Origin: Egibacter rhizosphaerae
GTDB lineage: Bacteria; Actinomycetota; Nitriliruptoria; Euzebyales; Egibacteraceae
Length of the DNA stretch: 64,000 bases
NCBI RefSeq assembly: GCF_004322855.1
Contig: NZ_CP036402.1
Coordinates: 4,030,001-4,094,000 of the forward strand
Direction of reading: 5' to 3'
Shown one piece after another: positions 20,645 through 29,257 of this stretch; position 1 is the stretch's first letter, and every line of letters begins with the position of its first letter. Made by a program: the position numbers and the translations under genes. The notes beneath the pieces are model-generated. The model did no database searches. It was not told where the DNA came from and saw nothing but the letters and a program-made list of their open reading frames with translations.

Positions 20645-22009
20645 TCAGGGTACGCGCTCGCCCCGAATGGAGGCGTCCACGAGCTGGACCGGGTGCCGGA
20701 CGGGCACGTCGAGGAACCGGCCGACCTGCAGCGCGCACCCGGGGTTGGCGGTGACGACGAGGTCGGGGGCGCGGTCGGCGATGTGGGCGGCCTTGCGGCG
20801 GCCCAGCTCCGCGGCCGGCTCCGGCTGCAGGAGGTTGTACACACCCGCGGAGCCGCAGCAGAGTTCCGGCTCGGCGATCTCGACGAGGTCGACGCCCGGC
20901 ACGGTGCGCAGGACCTCGCGCGGCGCGCCGCGCACCCCTTGGGCGTGGGCGAGGTGGCACGCGTCCTGGTACACGACCCGTGCGGGCACCGGGTGTCGCT
21001 CGGCACGAGGACCCAGCTCGGCCAGCAGTTCACTCACGTCGCGGACGGTCGCGGCGAGGCGCGCGGCCCGCTCCGCCCAGTCCGGTTCGTCGCGCAGGAG
21101 GTGGCCGTACTCCTTGAGGGTCGACCCGCAGCCGGCCGCGTTGGTGACGATCACGTCGGCGCGGGCGGCCTCGAGGGAGGCCACGAGGCGCTTGGCCCGC
21201 GCGATCGCGCGCGGTTCCTCGCCCGAGTGCAGCTCGAGCGCGCCGCAGCAGCCCTGGTCCGATGGCACGACCAGCTCGCAGCCGTCGGCCGCCAGGACCC
21301 GCGCGGTGGCGGCGTTGACCTCGGCGAAGGCCACCGACTGCACGCAACCGGTCAGCAGGGCCACCCGACGGCGCGCGGGACCCGCGGGCGGGATCCGGTC
21401 GGGGAGACGTTGCGGACGGGCGAGCTGTCGTAGGCCCACCTCGGGGACGAGCGCCTCGAGCGTCCGCAGGCGCGAGGGCAACCGGTCGAGCAGGCCCACC
21501 CGGCGCAGCAGCCACCGCAGGCCGGACCGCCGGTAGAGCCAGCCTCCCACGAGCGCGGCGCGCAGGCGCGTGGGCTCCGGGAACACCGCGAAGATCAGAC
21601 GACGGAACGCCCGCTCCGGCAGCGGACGCCGATGGTGGCGCTCGACCTGGGCGCGCGTGGCCTCGATGAGCTCGCCGTATTGGACGCCCGACGGGCAGGC
21701 GGTGACGCAGGCCATGCACCCCAGGCACGCGTCGAAGTGGCTCACCACCGTTTCGTCGAGCGCGACCTCGCCGCGGCGTGCCATCGCCATGAGATCGATC
21801 CGCCCCCGGGGCGAGTCCGGCTCCTGGCCCCACAGCTCGTAGGTGGGGCAGGCCGGCAGGCAGAAGCCGCAGTGCACGCATTCGGAGAGCCGCTCGGAGC
21901 TTGGTGGCCGGAGGCCGTCGAACGCACCGGTTCCGCCGTGCGGGTCGGCGATCCGCGGCGTGTCGGCGGCCGTGCCAGGCGCGGGGCGGTCGCTCGGGGT
22001 CGTGCTCAT
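20645..22009 (-). CDS. glcF: Glycolate oxidase iron-sulfur subunit
   Basis: This subunit passes electrons from glycolate oxidation to the respiratory chain. The 454-residue protein has two N-terminal 4Fe-4S motifs, CVHCGFCLPACPTY near residue 42 and CLGCMACVTACPSG near 94. These are followed by two CCG domains (DQGCCGALELHSG near 257 and PELCCGSAGVYN near 387) that bind further redox centres. The start is 3 bp after the glcE stop and the end 48 bp before aceB, so the genes are probably one transcript. The order D-E-F matches the E. coli glc operon. Confidence 0.95.
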   Translation of the reverse strand: MSTTPSDRPAPGTAADTPRIADPHGGTGAFDGLRPPSSERLSECVHCGFCLPACPTYELWGQEPDSPRGRIDLMAMARRGEVALDETVVSHFDACLGCMACVTACPSGVQYGELIEATRAQVERHHRRPLPERAFRRLIFAVFPEPTRLRAALVGGWLYRRSGLRWLLRRVGLLDRLPSRLRTLEALVPEVGLRQLARPQRLPDRIPPAGPARRRVALLTGCVQSVAFAEVNAATARVLAADGCELVVPSDQGCCGALELHSGEEPRAIARAKRLVASLEAARADVIVTNAAGCGSTLKEYGHLLRDEPDWAERAARLAATVRDVSELLAELGPRAERHPVPARVVYQDACHLAHAQGVRGAPREVLRTVPGVDLVEIAEPELCCGSAGVYNLLQPEPAAELGRRKAAHIADRAPDLVVTANPGCALQVGRFLDVPVRHPVQLVDASIRGERVP

Positions 22010-22012
22010 CGG

Positions 22013-23245
22013 TCAGAGACCTCCCACGAAACGGCCCGGGGCGAGGCGCCGCTCCGGGTCCAGCGCGTCCTTCAGCCGGCGCATCAGGGCGAACCCGGCC
22101 GGTGGCGGACCCCACACGGTCCCGGCGTCCCAGCAGCCGTCCGGGTCGGCGAGGCCGTGGGGGCGCCGGCGCACGACGAGGTGGCCTCCCGTTCCCGCCA
22201 CGCGCTGCCGCAGGGCGATCGCCGCGGTGGCGTGATCGGGCGGTGCGCCGCCACGCAGGCGCACGTCGTGCAGCCCCAGGGCCAGATGGCTGGCGACGCC
22301 GAGGTCGAGTCCGGTCTGCTCGGCGGTGGCCCGGACCGCGTCGGCGATCTCGGCCTGGCGGTCGGGGAGCGCGGCCACGCGGGCGACCGTCTCCCCGGCA
22401 GCGCCGGCGTGCGCGGCGACCACGGCGTCCCAATCCGAACGCTCGTCGTCGCCGGTCCGCTCCTGCGGGACGAGTCGGTGCTGGGTGAGCAGTGCCTGCA
22501 GCCGCTCGGCCTGTTCGATCACGGCTCGGTCCACCCCGCGGAACCGGACCCGGATCATCCCATCGCCCATGGCGTCGGCGGTCGCGGGCTCGACGGTCCA
22601 GTCCAGCGCGGCAGGCTCCAGCGGCGAATCGTCCACCGCTCGGGCCACGGCGGCGGCCTGCGGGGCGCTCGCGCGGGCCCTGACGGTGCAGCTGGTCGCG
22701 GGCTGTGGGTGCAGCCGCACGGCCACCCGCGCGATGAGACCGAGCGTGCCGACGGACCCGGTCACCGGCCGCATGAGGTCGTAGCCGGCGACGTTCTTGA
22801 TCACGGTGCCACCGGCCCTGACCACCGAGCCGTCCGCGAGCACCAGGGTGACGCCGATGACGAGGTCGCGGAGGGGCCCGTGGCGCAGGCGCTGCGGCCC
22901 GTCGAACGCGCGCGCGACCAGCCCTCCGACCGTCGCACCCTCGGGGGCGCCGTCAACGGCGAGTCGAGGGCCGCCGACCCGCTTCGCGGCGAGCGCGTCC
23001 AGCTCGGCCAACCGCGTCCCGCCCTCGACCACCGCGACCCCGTCCGCGGCGTCGTACCGGCGCACCCGGTCGAGCCCGGCGGTCTCCAGGACGGTGTCGA
23101 TGCCCGCTGGCGGCGCCCCCCAGTCGAGGCCGGTCCCGCCCCCTCGCAGCAGGATCCGGCCGCCGTCCCGCATGGCGGCGACCGCTTCCTCGATAGTCCG
23201 CGGTTGCGCCTGGGCGGCGGAGGCGCGCGGATCAGCGGGCTGCAT
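22013..23245 (-). CDS. glcE: Glycolate oxidase FAD-binding subunit
   Basis: The second FAD-containing subunit of glycolate oxidase. The 410-residue protein has a PCMH-type FAD domain with ILLRGGGTGLDWG near residue 31, PEGATVGGLVARAFDGPQRLRHG near 103, and VIKNVAGYDLMRPVTGSVGTLGL near 150, the last being diagnostic for GlcE. It is a little longer than E. coli GlcE (about 350). The ATG at 23245 starts 5 bp after the glcD stop. Together with GlcD and GlcF it forms the complex that oxidises glycolate to glyoxylate. Confidence 0.93.
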   Translation of the reverse strand: MQPADPRASAAQAQPRTIEEAVAAMRDGGRILLRGGGTGLDWGAPPAGIDTVLETAGLDRVRRYDAADGVAVVEGGTRLAELDALAAKRVGGPRLAVDGAPEGATVGGLVARAFDGPQRLRHGPLRDLVIGVTLVLADGSVVRAGGTVIKNVAGYDLMRPVTGSVGTLGLIARVAVRLHPQPATSCTVRARASAPQAAAVARAVDDSPLEPAALDWTVEPATADAMGDGMIRVRFRGVDRAVIEQAERLQALLTQHRLVPQERTGDDERSDWDAVVAAHAGAAGETVARVAALPDRQAEIADAVRATAEQTGLDLGVASHLALGLHDVRLRGGAPPDHATAAIALRQRVAGTGGHLVVRRRPHGLADPDGCWDAGTVWGPPPAGFALMRRLKDALDPERRLAPGRFVGGL

Positions 23246-23250
23246 GGTCC

Positions 23251-24720
23251 TCACAGCCGCTCCGCGAGGCCGGCCTCCTCGAGGGGATGCGGGCGGTACG
23301 GGCCGGGCGACTCGCCGCAGAGGCGGGGAGTGGGCAGCACCTTGTCGGGGTTGGCGAGGCCGTCGGGATCGAGGGCCCGGCGCACCCGCTCGAACACCGC
23401 GAGATCCTCCTCGCCGAACATCGCCGGCATCGAGCACGCCTTGTCCGCCCCGACCCCGTGCTCGCCCGTGATCGAACCCCCCGCGTCGACACAGAGCTCG
23501 ACGATGCGGGCGGCCACCTTCTCGGCCTCCTCGGCCTCGCCGGGCCGCGTCCCGTCGTACAGCACGAGCGGGTGGAGGTTGCCGTCCCCGGCGTGGAAGA
23601 CGTTCGCGACCCGGTAGCCGGCCTCGGAGGAGAGGTCGGCGATGCGCTCGAGCACGTCCCCCAGCGCGGTCCGCGGGATCACGCCGTCCTGGACGAAGTA
23701 GTCGGGTGCGAGCCGCCCCATCGCCGCGAACGCGGCCTTGCGGCCCTTCCAGATGCGTGCGCGGTCGGCGGCGTCGCGGGCGATGGTGATCGCGGTCGCG
23801 CCGGCCTCGCGGCAGCAGGCCTGGACCGCCTCGAACTCCCGGTCGACCTCGGCCTCGGGCCCGTCGAGCTCGACGAGCAGGACCGCGCCGGCGTCGCGAT
23901 TGAGGCCGACGCCGGTGTCCTCCTCGCAGGCCTGGATCGCGAGATGGTCGAGCATCTCGAGACCCGCGGGCACGATGCCGGACGCGGTGATCGCCGTCAC
24001 CGCGTCCCCGGCGTCCCTGGGCGTCGTGAAGTCCGCGACGAGGGTGCGCACCGACTCGGGCGTGCGCAGCAGTCGCACGACGACCTTGGTGACGAGCCCC
24101 AGCGTGCCCTCGCTGCCGACGATCAGCCCTCGCAGGTCGTAGCCGACGCTGTCGGCGGTCGGCGCCCCGAGCCACTCCACCTCGCCCTCGGCGGTGATCA
24201 GCTCGAGGGCCAGCACGTGGTTGGTGGTGAATCCGTACTTCAGGCAGTGCACGCCACCGGAGTTCTCGGCGACGTTGCCGCCGATGGTGCAGACGATCTG
24301 GCTCGAGGGATCCGGGGCGTAGTAGCGGTCGTGGCCCTCGACGGCCGCGCTGATCTCGCGGTTGGTGACACCCGGCTCCACCGTCATGCGGCCGTTCGCG
24401 AGGTCGACGTCGAGGATGCGCCGCAGGCGCGCGACGCCGATCAGCACCCCGTCGGGATGTGGCATGGCGCCGCCCGAGAGGCCGCTGCCCGCACCGCGCG
24501 GGACGAACGGCACCCCGTGTCGCCGACAGGCCCGGACGCAGGCGGCCGCTTCCTCCGTGCTCGAGGGGAGCAGCACCAGGGGTGGGACCTCCCGCAGCGC
24601 GGCGAGCCCGTCCGCCGCGTAGGTCCGACGCTGGGCCGGATGCTCGAGGACCCCGTCAGGGCCGAGTAACGGGGCGAGCTCGTCCCGCACCGCGCCGACC
24701 GTGCCTGGTGTCCGGCTCAC
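23251..24720 (-). CDS. glcD: Glycolate oxidase catalytic subunit
   Basis: This is the FAD-dependent catalytic subunit that oxidises glycolate (or D-lactate) to glyoxylate. The 489-residue length matches GlcD. It has the PCMH FAD domain with PRGAGSGLSGGA near residue 75, IGGNVAENSGGVHCLKYG near 148, LRGLIVGSEGTLGLVTKV near 190, and the C-terminal domain motifs VFHAGDGNLHPL near 375 and GGSITGEHGVGADK near 418. The GTG start is preceded by GAGGAGG. It heads the operon glcD-glcE-glcF-aceB-citE-like, whose order outlines the route glycolate to glyoxylate to malate. Confidence 0.95.
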   Translation of the reverse strand: MSRTPGTVGAVRDELAPLLGPDGVLEHPAQRRTYAADGLAALREVPPLVLLPSSTEEAAACVRACRRHGVPFVPRGAGSGLSGGAMPHPDGVLIGVARLRRILDVDLANGRMTVEPGVTNREISAAVEGHDRYYAPDPSSQIVCTIGGNVAENSGGVHCLKYGFTTNHVLALELITAEGEVEWLGAPTADSVGYDLRGLIVGSEGTLGLVTKVVVRLLRTPESVRTLVADFTTPRDAGDAVTAITASGIVPAGLEMLDHLAIQACEEDTGVGLNRDAGAVLLVELDGPEAEVDREFEAVQACCREAGATAITIARDAADRARIWKGRKAAFAAMGRLAPDYFVQDGVIPRTALGDVLERIADLSSEAGYRVANVFHAGDGNLHPLVLYDGTRPGEAEEAEKVAARIVELCVDAGGSITGEHGVGADKACSMPAMFGEEDLAVFERVRRALDPDGLANPDKVLPTPRLCGESPGPYRPHPLEEAGLAERL

Positions 24721-24848
24721 ACGGCCTCCTCGCGGCCCCTCGCGCCCATGTGGGATCGCGCATCGCTGTGCCCTTCGCGTTCGCGACGCTATTGCGGGGG
24801 CGCGCTCGGGTCAAGGTGAGTCGCCCGGTCACGGACTCAGCAACGGAC

Positions 24849-25697
24849 TCAGAACAGGCGCGCGCCCGTGACGAACTGCTCGCCGCGGGGGCCGGCCCAT
24901 TCGAGCAGCTCGAGCTCGCGCCAGTAGCCGGGCTCGCGTCGACCGGAGACGAGCAGCGTGAGGGCCAAGGGGTCGGCGGCCACCGAGCACTCACCAGGAT
25001 CGGCGTGATTGTCCCACGAGGCCCATCCGTCCGCGACGTGGAGCACGCCCGAGCGCTGGACCGGCCCGTGCACGGTGAGGCGCATCGTCGAGCCGTCGGG
25101 GAACCCGGCGCGCTTGACGGCGAGGCGCGGCAGCGCGTCGAGTACGAACTGGTACGCCGCACGAGCGGCCGAGCTCGAGTCGGCCAGATCGAGGTCGGTG
25201 TCGAGCGCGATGCGCAGGTCCTGCAGGTGCACCCACAGGTCGTAGCAGCGGATCCGCAGCAGTCCCGCCTCGGTCGTGGGCCCGACGGGGCCGGTGGCCT
25301 CGGCCTCCCAGTCACGCACCTGGCTCAGCCGCAGGACGTGGCCGTCGCGCGCGCGGCGAAGCTCGTCGCGCACGGTCGAGAGGTCCGCGTCCGCGTACGC
25401 GGCCACGCCGTGCGCGGCCCAACGGTCCCGTTCGGACCGGTCGTCGGGCGGCGTCCAGCCCTCCGGTGGTTGGGCCCGCTCCGCGCCGTCGAAGTCCAGT
25501 TGCGCCGCAGCGCAGTGCGCGAGCACGTCGCGGACCCGCCAGTCGTCGCACGGCGTGGGCGCGGTCGCGTCCTCCTCGTCGATGCCCTCGGCGACGGCGA
25601 GCAGGCGGTTCCACAAGCTCGCCGCGGTCGCCGGCGCGTCATCGAGTAGGCCGGCGTCGACCGGCGTCGGGGAGGCCAGTGAGGTCCGTTCAGCCAT
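24849..25697 (-). CDS. Maleylpyruvate isomerase family mycothiol-dependent enzyme
   Basis: A 282-residue member of the actinobacterial MDMPI/DinB-like family. The N-terminal four-helix domain shows ATAPTPCDDWRVRDVLAHCAA near residue 46, with the His expected to bind metal, and EAGLLRIRCYDLWVHLQDLR near 145. The C-terminal half is a SCP2-like MDMPI_C region. Proven members isomerise maleylpyruvate with mycothiol, but most have unknown substrates, probably thiol-dependent detoxification. The start at ATG 25697 overlaps the upstream esterase stop; a GTG three bases earlier is also possible. Presence of this family implies a mycothiol-producing actinobacterium. Confidence 0.8.
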   Translation of the reverse strand: MAERTSLASPTPVDAGLLDDAPATAASLWNRLLAVAEGIDEEDATAPTPCDDWRVRDVLAHCAAAQLDFDGAERAQPPEGWTPPDDRSERDRWAAHGVAAYADADLSTVRDELRRARDGHVLRLSQVRDWEAEATGPVGPTTEAGLLRIRCYDLWVHLQDLRIALDTDLDLADSSSAARAAYQFVLDALPRLAVKRAGFPDGSTMRLTVHGPVQRSGVLHVADGWASWDNHADPGECSVAADPLALTLLVSGRREPGYWRELELLEWAGPRGEQFVTGARLF

Positions 25698-26439
25698 CAC
25701 ACACCCGCTTCGCGAAGTCGGTCACACGCGCGTTGATCAGGTCGGCATCGTGGTCGAGCGTCGCGACGTGGTAGCTGTCCTGCAGCACCACCTGCTCCCG
25801 GTCGACGGAGCCGACGCCGTCGAGCACGCGCTGGCTGTCGGCGGTGTCCACCGTGTTGTCCCGTGCGCTCGTGAGCACGAGTATCGGCTGGGCCACCCGG
25901 GCGAGGTCGAGCTGGCGGTGCAGCTCGCGCACGGAGTCGAGCGCTCGGAGGGGAACCCGGGGGTAGGCGTACTCGCTGACCCCGGACTTCGCGATGTCGT
26001 CGCCGACGCCGAACTGCAGGCTCGGCACGAGCCGCTTCAGCACGGGCAGGACGGCCAGGCGTCGGTCCGCCATCGAGAGGAACGGGTTGATGACGGCGAT
26101 CCCGTGCACGAGGTCCGGGCGGGCGCCGGCGAGGTGCAGCGCGAGTGCCCCGCCCATCGACTGCCCGACGACGACGCGGCGTGTGGTGCGCGCCGCCAGC
26201 AGGTCGAGTGCCGCGCTCGCCTCCCGCGCCCAGTCGGTCCAGCGCGTTCGGTTCAGCTCCGCCGCGGTCGTGCCGTGCCCCGGCAGGCGTGGCAGCTCGA
26301 CCGCGAAGCCGGCGTCGGCGAGGGCCTCGGCCAGGGGCCGCACCGAGACGGGATTGCCGACGAACCCGTGCAGCACCAGCGCGCCGTGCTCGCCGCCGCC
26401 CGCCGACCAGGACTCGGCCCCGGGGATGACTTGCCCCAT
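25690..26439 (-). CDS. Alpha/beta hydrolase (carboxylesterase/monoacylglycerol lipase type)
   Basis: A 249-residue cytoplasmic esterase similar to the Est30/EstA carboxylesterases. The oxyanion-hole region is LVLHGFVGNP near residue 21, the nucleophile elbow GQSMGG near residue 92, the catalytic Asp lies in TSARDNTVD near 198, and His in DSYHVATLDHD near 225. HGFVGNP and LPGHG are typical of the short-chain ester hydrolases. It overlaps the downstream maleylpyruvate-isomerase family gene by 8 bp, so they are probably co-expressed. The physiological ester is unknown. Confidence 0.87.
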   Translation of the reverse strand: MGQVIPGAESWSAGGGEHGALVLHGFVGNPVSVRPLAEALADAGFAVELPRLPGHGTTAAELNRTRWTDWAREASAALDLLAARTTRRVVVGQSMGGALALHLAGARPDLVHGIAVINPFLSMADRRLAVLPVLKRLVPSLQFGVGDDIAKSGVSEYAYPRVPLRALDSVRELHRQLDLARVAQPILVLTSARDNTVDTADSQRVLDGVGSVDREQVVLQDSYHVATLDHDADLINARVTDFAKRVCDG

Positions 26440-26520
26440 CGCGTCCTCCCTCGACTCCGCGCCACCGCGAACCGGCCGCCTGCGTTCACCGGGCCGGCAA
26501 GGAGACGCGTCGATCGCAGT

Positions 26521-27117
26521 CTAGTCGGCCTCCTGCCCGGTCGAGGTCCCGGGGAGGGTTGCGACCCGCCCGCCACTGCGCCAGTAGGCGCGACCGTCAC
26601 GGTCGAGGAAGCCCTCGTCGACCAGGTACCGGCGCAGACTCGTGTAGTCGTCGTGGTAGCGGCGCAGGAGGTCGTTGATCTCTCGCTCGTCGTAGCGCAC
26701 ACCAGGCTCCACATCGAGCGCGAGGCGCTCCAGGACGACCTGCCGCTTGCTGCGGGTGGCGGGGATCTCGACGAGTCGCTCGCCGGAGAAGAACCGGGCG
26801 AGGACCTGCTGCTCGGCCTCGGTCATGCCCATCAGGACGTGTGGCGCCGGGGGCGCGGGTTGCGGCAGGTCCGCGGCCAGTTCGCGCAGGGCGTCCGAGA
26901 GGAGCCGGTAGGCGTCCCCCTCGCGCGCCACGATCCCACCCTGGACGAGCGGGGCGAGGGTGCGCAGGGCATCACGCTCGGTCACACCCGCCGCGGCAGC
27001 CGCCTCTGCCGCGGTCCGCGGCGCGGCGGCGACCGCGCCGATCACGGCCAGGCGGCGCGGGTCGAGCACGAGCTTGAGGAAGTCACGCGCGTGCACGGGG
27101 CGAGGGTACGCGCACAT
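26521..27117 (-). CDS. DUF2087 domain transcriptional regulator-like protein
   Basis: The N-terminal part resembles a winged-helix ArsR-like domain (DPRRLAVIGAVAAAPRTAAEAAAAAGVTERDALRTLAPLV). The C-terminal 75 residues match DUF2087: FFSGERLVEIPATRSKRQVVLERLA, YDEREINDLLRRYHDDYTSLRRYLVDEGFLDRDG, ending in YWRSGG. Such proteins are predicted DNA-binding regulators of unknown target. I placed the start at ATG 27117 (198 residues); a GTG at 27096 is almost as good, and the upstream extension has no similarity. It is 81 bp upstream of the esterase on the same strand and may regulate nearby genes; this is a guess. Confidence 0.78.
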   Translation of the reverse strand: MCAYPRPVHARDFLKLVLDPRRLAVIGAVAAAPRTAAEAAAAAGVTERDALRTLAPLVQGGIVAREGDAYRLLSDALRELAADLPQPAPPAPHVLMGMTEAEQQVLARFFSGERLVEIPATRSKRQVVLERLALDVEPGVRYDEREINDLLRRYHDDYTSLRRYLVDEGFLDRDGRAYWRSGGRVATLPGTSTGQEAD

Positions 27118-27143
27118 CGGCCTGGTGCGCTCACCCGGGGGGC

Positions 27144-27227
27144 AGCGCAGCCGCGAACGTGGACCGGGGACCGCCGCGGCGAGCCCCACCTCGAGGTGCG
27201 TGTGAGCGCAGCCGCGGATGTGGACCG
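27144..27227. repeat. Imperfect direct repeat (23 bp, period 61)
   Basis: 27144-27166 and 27205-27227 agree at 21 of 23 positions, beginning AGCGCAGCCGCG and ending GTGGACCG. They lie between the DUF2087 gene and the sulfurtransferase stop, upstream of the regulator gene. They could be regulator sites or a simple duplication. Confidence 0.6.
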
Positions 27228-27288
27228 TGGACGCACGCTCGCGGCCGGGCGCCCGGTCAGCGGCGGCGGGACACCGCACGCATCGTCC

Positions 27289-28161
27289 CTACGCGGTGCC
27301 GCCCTCGTCGCCCCCCGCGGGCCGGGAAACCGGCACGTCGATGAGCGAACCGTACTCGGTCCAGGACCCGTCGTAGTTCCGCACGGTCGGGAACTCGAGG
27401 AGCTCGTGGAGGACGAACCACGCGAGCGAGCTGCGCTCCCCGACACGGCAGTAGGTGACCACTTCACGGTCGGGCGTGGCCCCGACGTCGGCGTAGAGCT
27501 CGCGCAGCTCGTCGGCGGACCGGAACTGCCCCGTCTCGAGGTGCACGACGTGCTCCCACGGCACGTTCTGGGCGCCGGGGATGTGACCGGCGACCATCGC
27601 CGATTCCTGGGGAAGGCGCTCGGGAGCGATGATCTCGCCGTGATACTCGGCGGGGGAACGGACGTCCACGAGCGCGACGCCGTCGGGGGAACCGACGTAG
27701 CGCTCGAGGACCTCATCCCGCCGAACGCGGATCGACTCGTTCAGCGCCGGCGGGTCGTAGCCGGACGTGACCGTCCGGGTCGGCGGGGCGGAGGTGAGCG
27801 TCCGGTTCTCGAGCTCCCAGAGTTTGCGACCGCCGTCCATGAGGCTCAGGCGCTCGTGCCCGTAACTACGGAAGTACCAGAACGCGAACGCCGCGAACCA
27901 GTTGTTGTTGCCGCCGTAGAACACGACGTGGCTGTCGCGCGAGACGCCCTTGCGCTCCATCAGGGCGGCGAAGTCCCGCGGGCCGACGAAGGTGCGGCGG
28001 ACCGGATCCTGGAAGTCCTCGCGCCAGTGGAAAGCGATCGCCCCCGGGATGTGGTCGGTGTCGTAGAGCGTGGTGTCCTCGTCCACCTCGGCGAGGACGA
28101 CATCGGGGTCGTCGAGGTGGTCGGCGACCCATTGGGTCGTGACCAGAGACTGCGTTGCCAA
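27289..28161 (-). CDS. Thiosulfate sulfurtransferase (tandem rhodanese)
   Basis: A 290-residue two-domain rhodanese that moves a sulfane sulfur, for example from thiosulfate to cyanide or a thiol acceptor. The inactive N-terminal domain runs to about residue 125 (VVFYGGNNNWFAAFAFWYF). The active C-terminal domain carries the loop VVTYCRVGERSS with the catalytic Cys near residue 238, and ends with VRNYDGSWTEYGS. The start is TTG 28161, chosen because AGGAGG lies 5 nt upstream and the conserved protein begins there; the in-frame extension upstream is Gly/Pro-rich. Mycobacterial CysA2/SseA enzymes are the closest type I recognise. Confidence 0.9.
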   Translation of the reverse strand: MATQSLVTTQWVADHLDDPDVVLAEVDEDTTLYDTDHIPGAIAFHWREDFQDPVRRTFVGPRDFAALMERKGVSRDSHVVFYGGNNNWFAAFAFWYFRSYGHERLSLMDGGRKLWELENRTLTSAPPTRTVTSGYDPPALNESIRVRRDEVLERYVGSPDGVALVDVRSPAEYHGEIIAPERLPQESAMVAGHIPGAQNVPWEHVVHLETGQFRSADELRELYADVGATPDREVVTYCRVGERSSLAWFVLHELLEFPTVRNYDGSWTEYGSLIDVPVSRPAGGDEGGTA

Positions 28162-28242
28162 TCGATCCTCCTGGGCACCCGGTTCCGGGCTGGACCTGGG
28201 GGGGGTCGTGCCGCGGGCGCCGGACAGAGATGCAACGTCTGA

Positions 28243-28266
28243 GCGTATACGCCACCCCCCGGGGGT
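28243..28266 (-). promoter_or_regulatory. Palindromes upstream of the rhodanese gene
   Basis: GCGTATACGC (28243-28252) is a perfect 10-bp palindrome, followed at 28254-28266 by ACCCCCCGGGGGT. On the minus strand TATACG would serve as a -10 box about 80 nt before the TTG start. It is a candidate promoter/operator for the sulfurtransferase. Confidence 0.35.
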
Positions 28267-28305
28267 CGTCACATGACACGGAGTGGCGGGCCTCCCGCCG
28301 CCGAC

Positions 28306-29058
28306 TCATGAGGGCGTGACCTCGACCCACAGCGCGCGATGGTCGCTGGTCGTCTCCGCGACGACGTCGGCCGCCAGCGCGCGCAGTCCACGCAGGAGGA
28401 TCTGGTCGGCCTGCATGCGGGGCTCCCAGGCGGGATACGTCGCCGGGGCGCTCACGTGGTGCCAGCGCGGGAGGGTTCGCCGGACCGGCGCCGTCGGCAG
28501 GTTGAGGTCCCCCAGCAGCACTGCACGAGGGGCAGCGGCGAGCCGGGCTGCGTGACGGAGCTGGCGCAGGGCCCTCCACGGCAGGTACGACAGGTGGGTC
28601 GTGGTCACGGCCACGGGGCCCAGGGGACCGTCCACGACGGCGCGCACCGCGACCCGCGGCTCGCGGTCCCAGCCGGGCCGTTGGGGCGAGGCCGGGCGGC
28701 GTCGCCGGCCGTCTCCGCCTCCCGGCAGACGCAGGCTGCGCACGTCCCCGAGCGGACGGCGGCTCAGGAGCCCGATCCCGTAGCCGGGGCCGCCCGGATC
28801 CCCGAGGTTCGGGGTGGTCCGCTGCACGTCGGGATCGCCGAGCAACGCCGGGGCGAAGAGGCCATCGACCACGAGTCTGTCCGCGAGCCACGCCACCTGG
28901 TCGATCCCGTCGCTGCGGGACAGCCCGCGGTCGACCTCCTGCAGGGCGACCACGTCGGCGTCGAAGCCCGCGATCACCTGTGCGGCGGCCTCGAGATCGA
29001 CCCGGCCCCCGCCGTCGAGGCGGAGGCCGTGGAGCAGGTTGTAGGTGACCAGGCGCAC
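28306..29058 (-). CDS. Endonuclease/exonuclease/phosphatase (EEP) family protein
   Basis: A 250-residue metal-dependent phosphoesterase of the EEP fold. It opens with RLVTYNLLHG (Asn metal ligand), has ADVVALQEVDRG near residue 35 (catalytic Glu), THLSYLPWRALRQL near 150, AVLLGDLNLPT near 180 (Asp-x-Asn), and ends with TTSDHRALWVEV (catalytic His). Members cleave nucleic acids, phosphoinositides or sphingomyelin. No signal peptide is visible, so a cytoplasmic role is likely. The start is GTG 29058, and the substrate is unknown. Confidence 0.85.
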   Translation of the reverse strand: MRLVTYNLLHGLRLDGGGRVDLEAAAQVIAGFDADVVALQEVDRGLSRSDGIDQVAWLADRLVVDGLFAPALLGDPDVQRTTPNLGDPGGPGYGIGLLSRRPLGDVRSLRLPGGGDGRRRRPASPQRPGWDREPRVAVRAVVDGPLGPVAVTTTHLSYLPWRALRQLRHAARLAAAPRAVLLGDLNLPTAPVRRTLPRWHHVSAPATYPAWEPRMQADQILLRGLRALAADVVAETTSDHRALWVEVTPS

Positions 29059-29257
29059 GAGGATCCAGTCGTTGCCGGTGCACCGCCAGTGCGGCGGTTA
29101 GCCGGGAGAACGCGCGGGAACACCACACGGTAACCAGATCGCGACAGTGGCCCCGGACTCTCGTCCGCCGGCGGGGACGGGCCGGTCGCGCACGAGGAAC
29201 GAGCTGCGGACGAGGCGGTTGACGCCTGGCGCGAACCGTGGGTAAGGGGGTTGACGA

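Noticed and set aside
18956-21433. 825-codon plus-strand open frame opposite aceB and glcF
   Set aside because: Antisense to two clear enzymes with no recognisable domain.
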